Source: Chloroflexota bacterium
GTDB lineage: Bacteria > Chloroflexota > Anaerolineae > Anaerolineales > UBA11858
Direction of reading: 5' to 3'
Assembly: GCA_030666985.1 (NCBI GenBank)
Contig: DAOUWT010000037.1
Span: forward strand, 1-14,539
DNA: 14,539 nt
Notes under the pieces: model-generated
What the model was told of the DNA's origin: nothing
Databases searched by the model: none
Seen by the model: the letters and a program-made list of their open reading frames with translations, nothing else
Translations under genes and position numbers: made by a program
Shown here: positions 12,618 to 14,539 of the stretch, in pieces
How positions within the stretch are numbered: position 1 is the first letter of the stretch
Layout: every line of letters begins with the position of its first letter

Positions 12618-14348
12618 ATGCTAGTTGAACTCCGAATTAAAAACTTCGCAATAATAAATGAACTTGAGCTAGAGTTCGAACCAGGTCTAATTGTCTTTAC
12701 TGGCGAAACCGGGGCAGGGAAGTCCATCATAATGGGTGCTCTGAGCATGTTACTTGGCAGCCGGGCCGATATGACAGACCTGCGGAGTGGGGCTGAATGG
12801 GCCAGTGTGGAAGCGGTTTTCCGTATCCCAGATAAAGTGCGGGAACCTGTGTGTGCTCTTCTTGAGCAGGAGGCCCTCTTGGAAGAGTCTGACTATCTTA
12901 CCTTGGGGCGTGAACTCAGGCGGGATAGGCAGAACGTGGCTCGCGTGAACGGGCACCGCGCCAGTGTGAGCCTTCTCGTCGAATTAGGAAAACACTTAAT
13001 CGATATCCATGGACAATCGGATCATCTTTCGCTTATGCACGTTAACCAGCATTTGGGTTTGTTGGATCGCTATGCGGATGTTGAAAATGTCTTAAGGTCA
13101 TACCAAGAAATTTACCAAGAATTGCAGAACGTCCAGCAGGAGTTGGCTAGTTTGCAAAGAACTGAACATGAGGCCGCCAAACGTTCTGAGCTATTGGCTT
13201 ATCAATTAAACGAGATAGAAGCCGCCAATCTCATCGAAGGGGAAGATGAGGAGTTGAAGCACGAACATAAACGCCTGGCAAACGCAGAAAAATTGGCTGA
13301 ACTTTGCCAAGGCGCTTTAGTCACCCTGGATGATGCTCCCCCGGATCGTCCCACAGTCATGGAGCTTTTGGGGCGGATAGTGGTTGATGTCAAAAATTTG
13401 GCCGGTATTGACCCTTCTCAAGTTCCATTGAACGAGAGTGTCCAAAAGCTATTCGAAGGGATTGCTGAATTTAGCCACGACTTACGCGCTTACCTGGAAT
13501 CATTAGAATTTGATCCTGCTCAACTTAAGGGAGTTGAGGAACGTTTGAACCTGATCCGTTCTTTGAAGCGAAAATATGGACAGACGATCTCTCAGGTTTT
13601 GGAATATGCCGAGAAGGCTGGCGCTGAATTGGAGACCTTTGTAAATTGCAGCGCCCGCATTGCCGAGCTAGATATACTGAAAGAGAAACTCCTTATTGAG
13701 TTAGGAAAGAGAGGCCAATACCTGACTCAACAGCGCAAGGCCGGGGCTGAGAAAATGGCAGGTGCCCTAGAAAGAGAACTGGAAGATCTACGCATGGCTC
13801 AAGCGCGTTTCCGGGTTGATTTTAGCCAATTGCCTGACCCCGAAGGTGTGCCGGTGGGCGAAGGACGCCGTCTGGCTTATACCCGGAATGGCTTGGAAGA
13901 GATTGAATTTTTGATAGAGTCCAATCCCGGAGAAGGTTTCAAGCCCTTGGCAAAGGTCGCCTCCGGGGGAGAAACATCTCGCCTGATGTTGGCTTTAAAA
14001 CAAGTCCTTGTCAGAGCTGATAACATTTCAACCTTGGTATTCGACGAAATCGACCAAGGCATTGGAGGGAGAGTAGGGGCTGTTGTGGGCTTCAAGTTGC
14101 GAAAACTAGCTGGCCAGCACCAGGTTTTTTGTATCACTCACTTGCCCCAATTAGCGGGCTTTGGAGAGCAGCATCTGCATGTTTTAAAACGGATCGAAAA
14201 TGGACGTACAATTACCCAAGTGCGCTTTCTAACAGGAGAGGAGCGGGTAAACGAACTTGCTCAAATGTTAGGGGGAGTTAGCGAGAGTAATAAGAAAGCC
14301 GCTCAAGACATTTTGGAGAGCACAAATCAATTAGTTAAATCTCTTTAG
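12618..14348 (+). CDS. recN: DNA repair protein RecN
   Basis: RecN is an SMC-like ATPase that holds broken DNA together during double-strand break repair by recombination. The 576 residues are full length. Order: N-terminal ATPase half with KNFAIINELELEF (8-20), Walker A GETGAGKS (29-36) and Q-loop region DIHGQSDH (129-136); a long helical coiled-coil region (about 155-395) containing the conserved RLNLIRSLKRKYG (309-321); and C-terminal half with ABC signature VASGGETSRLMLALKQVL (447-464), Walker B STLVFDEIDQGIGG (471-484), ITHLPQLAG (506-514) and LAQMLGG (547-553). All key residues are present. The start codon has only a distant GAGGAA (12598-12603). It is separated from the B-box gene by 101 bases with a possible terminator. 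Confidence 0.98.
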   Translation: MLVELRIKNFAIINELELEFEPGLIVFTGETGAGKSIIMGALSMLLGSRADMTDLRSGAEWASVEAVFRIPDKVREPVCALLEQEALLEESDYLTLGRELRRDRQNVARVNGHRASVSLLVELGKHLIDIHGQSDHLSLMHVNQHLGLLDRYADVENVLRSYQEIYQELQNVQQELASLQRTEHEAAKRSELLAYQLNEIEAANLIEGEDEELKHEHKRLANAEKLAELCQGALVTLDDAPPDRPTVMELLGRIVVDVKNLAGIDPSQVPLNESVQKLFEGIAEFSHDLRAYLESLEFDPAQLKGVEERLNLIRSLKRKYGQTISQVLEYAEKAGAELETFVNCSARIAELDILKEKLLIELGKRGQYLTQQRKAGAEKMAGALERELEDLRMAQARFRVDFSQLPDPEGVPVGEGRRLAYTRNGLEEIEFLIESNPGEGFKPLAKVASGGETSRLMLALKQVLVRADNISTLVFDEIDQGIGGRVGAVVGFKLRKLAGQHQVFCITHLPQLAGFGEQHLHVLKRIENGRTITQVRFLTGEERVNELAQMLGGVSESNKKAAQDILESTNQLVKSL

Positions 14349-14476
14349 ACTCTTGTCACATATTTCTTATAGAACCTAATAACAGTATTTGCATCCTTTG
14401 TATTAGAATAAGGGAGGCTTTTGAGTTTTTTAAACAAGATTTATGCATAATGGTTCAGACCCTGTTGTTTTGTTGG

Positions 14477-14539
14477 GTGGACGGGGGGGAGTATGTCGCC
14501 TCGCAGGGGCGTGAGACCAGCCCCCAGGCGCAGATCCAC
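14477..14539. repeat. Nested inverted repeat at the window end
   Basis: GTGGA (14477-14481), a run of seven G, CGCC (14497-14500), GGCG (14508-14511), CCCCC (14521-14525) and TCCAC (14535-14539) pair in nested order. It may continue past the window. The rest of the region after recN (14349-14476) holds nothing recognisable; a short frame open to the end (from 14450) has no support. Confidence 0.5.

Noticed and set aside
14450..14539. Short frame open to the window end
   Set aside because: Only 30 codons, no ribosome site at a proper distance, and it runs through an inverted repeat.

Overview
The window reads like a chromosomal segment of a Chloroflexi bacterium, most likely Anaerolineae or a relative. 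This is an inference from gene content: a PPi-type phosphofructokinase, a B-box zinc-finger membrane protein, a DUF3467 protein, a Pro/Thr-rich lipoprotein and very repeat-rich intergenic DNA. I see no rRNA, tRNA, transposase, phage gene or CRISPR array.

Left part (1-4649), all on the minus strand: the N-terminal 169 residues of PanB (cut by the window edge), a REC-GGDEF response regulator/diguanylate cyclase, a PPi-signature 6-phosphofructokinase and an SDR-type L-threonine 3-dehydrogenase-like enzyme. Their intergenic gaps carry low-complexity repeats, including pyrimidine-rich tracts directly after the PFK and threonine dehydrogenase stop codons; these tracts are G-rich in the transcripts. 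Transcription diverges at about 4650-4855, a gap holding a perfect 14-bp inverted repeat and a plausible purA promoter.

Middle part (4856-8495), plus strand: purA, whose last nine codons (stop included) form the first part of a 104-bp tandem repeat present four times. Then come a lipoprotein with a beta-rich lectin-like ectodomain and an unrecognised 327-residue protein that may contain a degraded PD-(D/E)XK-type nuclease fold.

Right part (8573-14348), plus strand, is a DNA-maintenance cluster: a promoter and a roughly 200-nt leader with strong RNA secondary structure, ssb, a DUF3467 gene, two small membrane-protein genes that look like the two halves of one Cas4/Dna2-type Fe-S nuclease, NAD kinase (apparently transcribed as a leaderless mRNA), a B-box zinc-finger membrane protein overlapping it, and recN. 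The gaps before and between the first genes of this cluster each contain an imperfect hairpin built from CGTGA-type short repeats (five gaps examined, four with this hairpin). The end of the window (14349-14539) has no supportable gene but shows a nested inverted repeat.

The items most worth checking are the split Cas4-like nuclease, the structured leader before ssb, the purA-derived 104-bp array and the hairpin repeat family that punctuates the ssb cluster.
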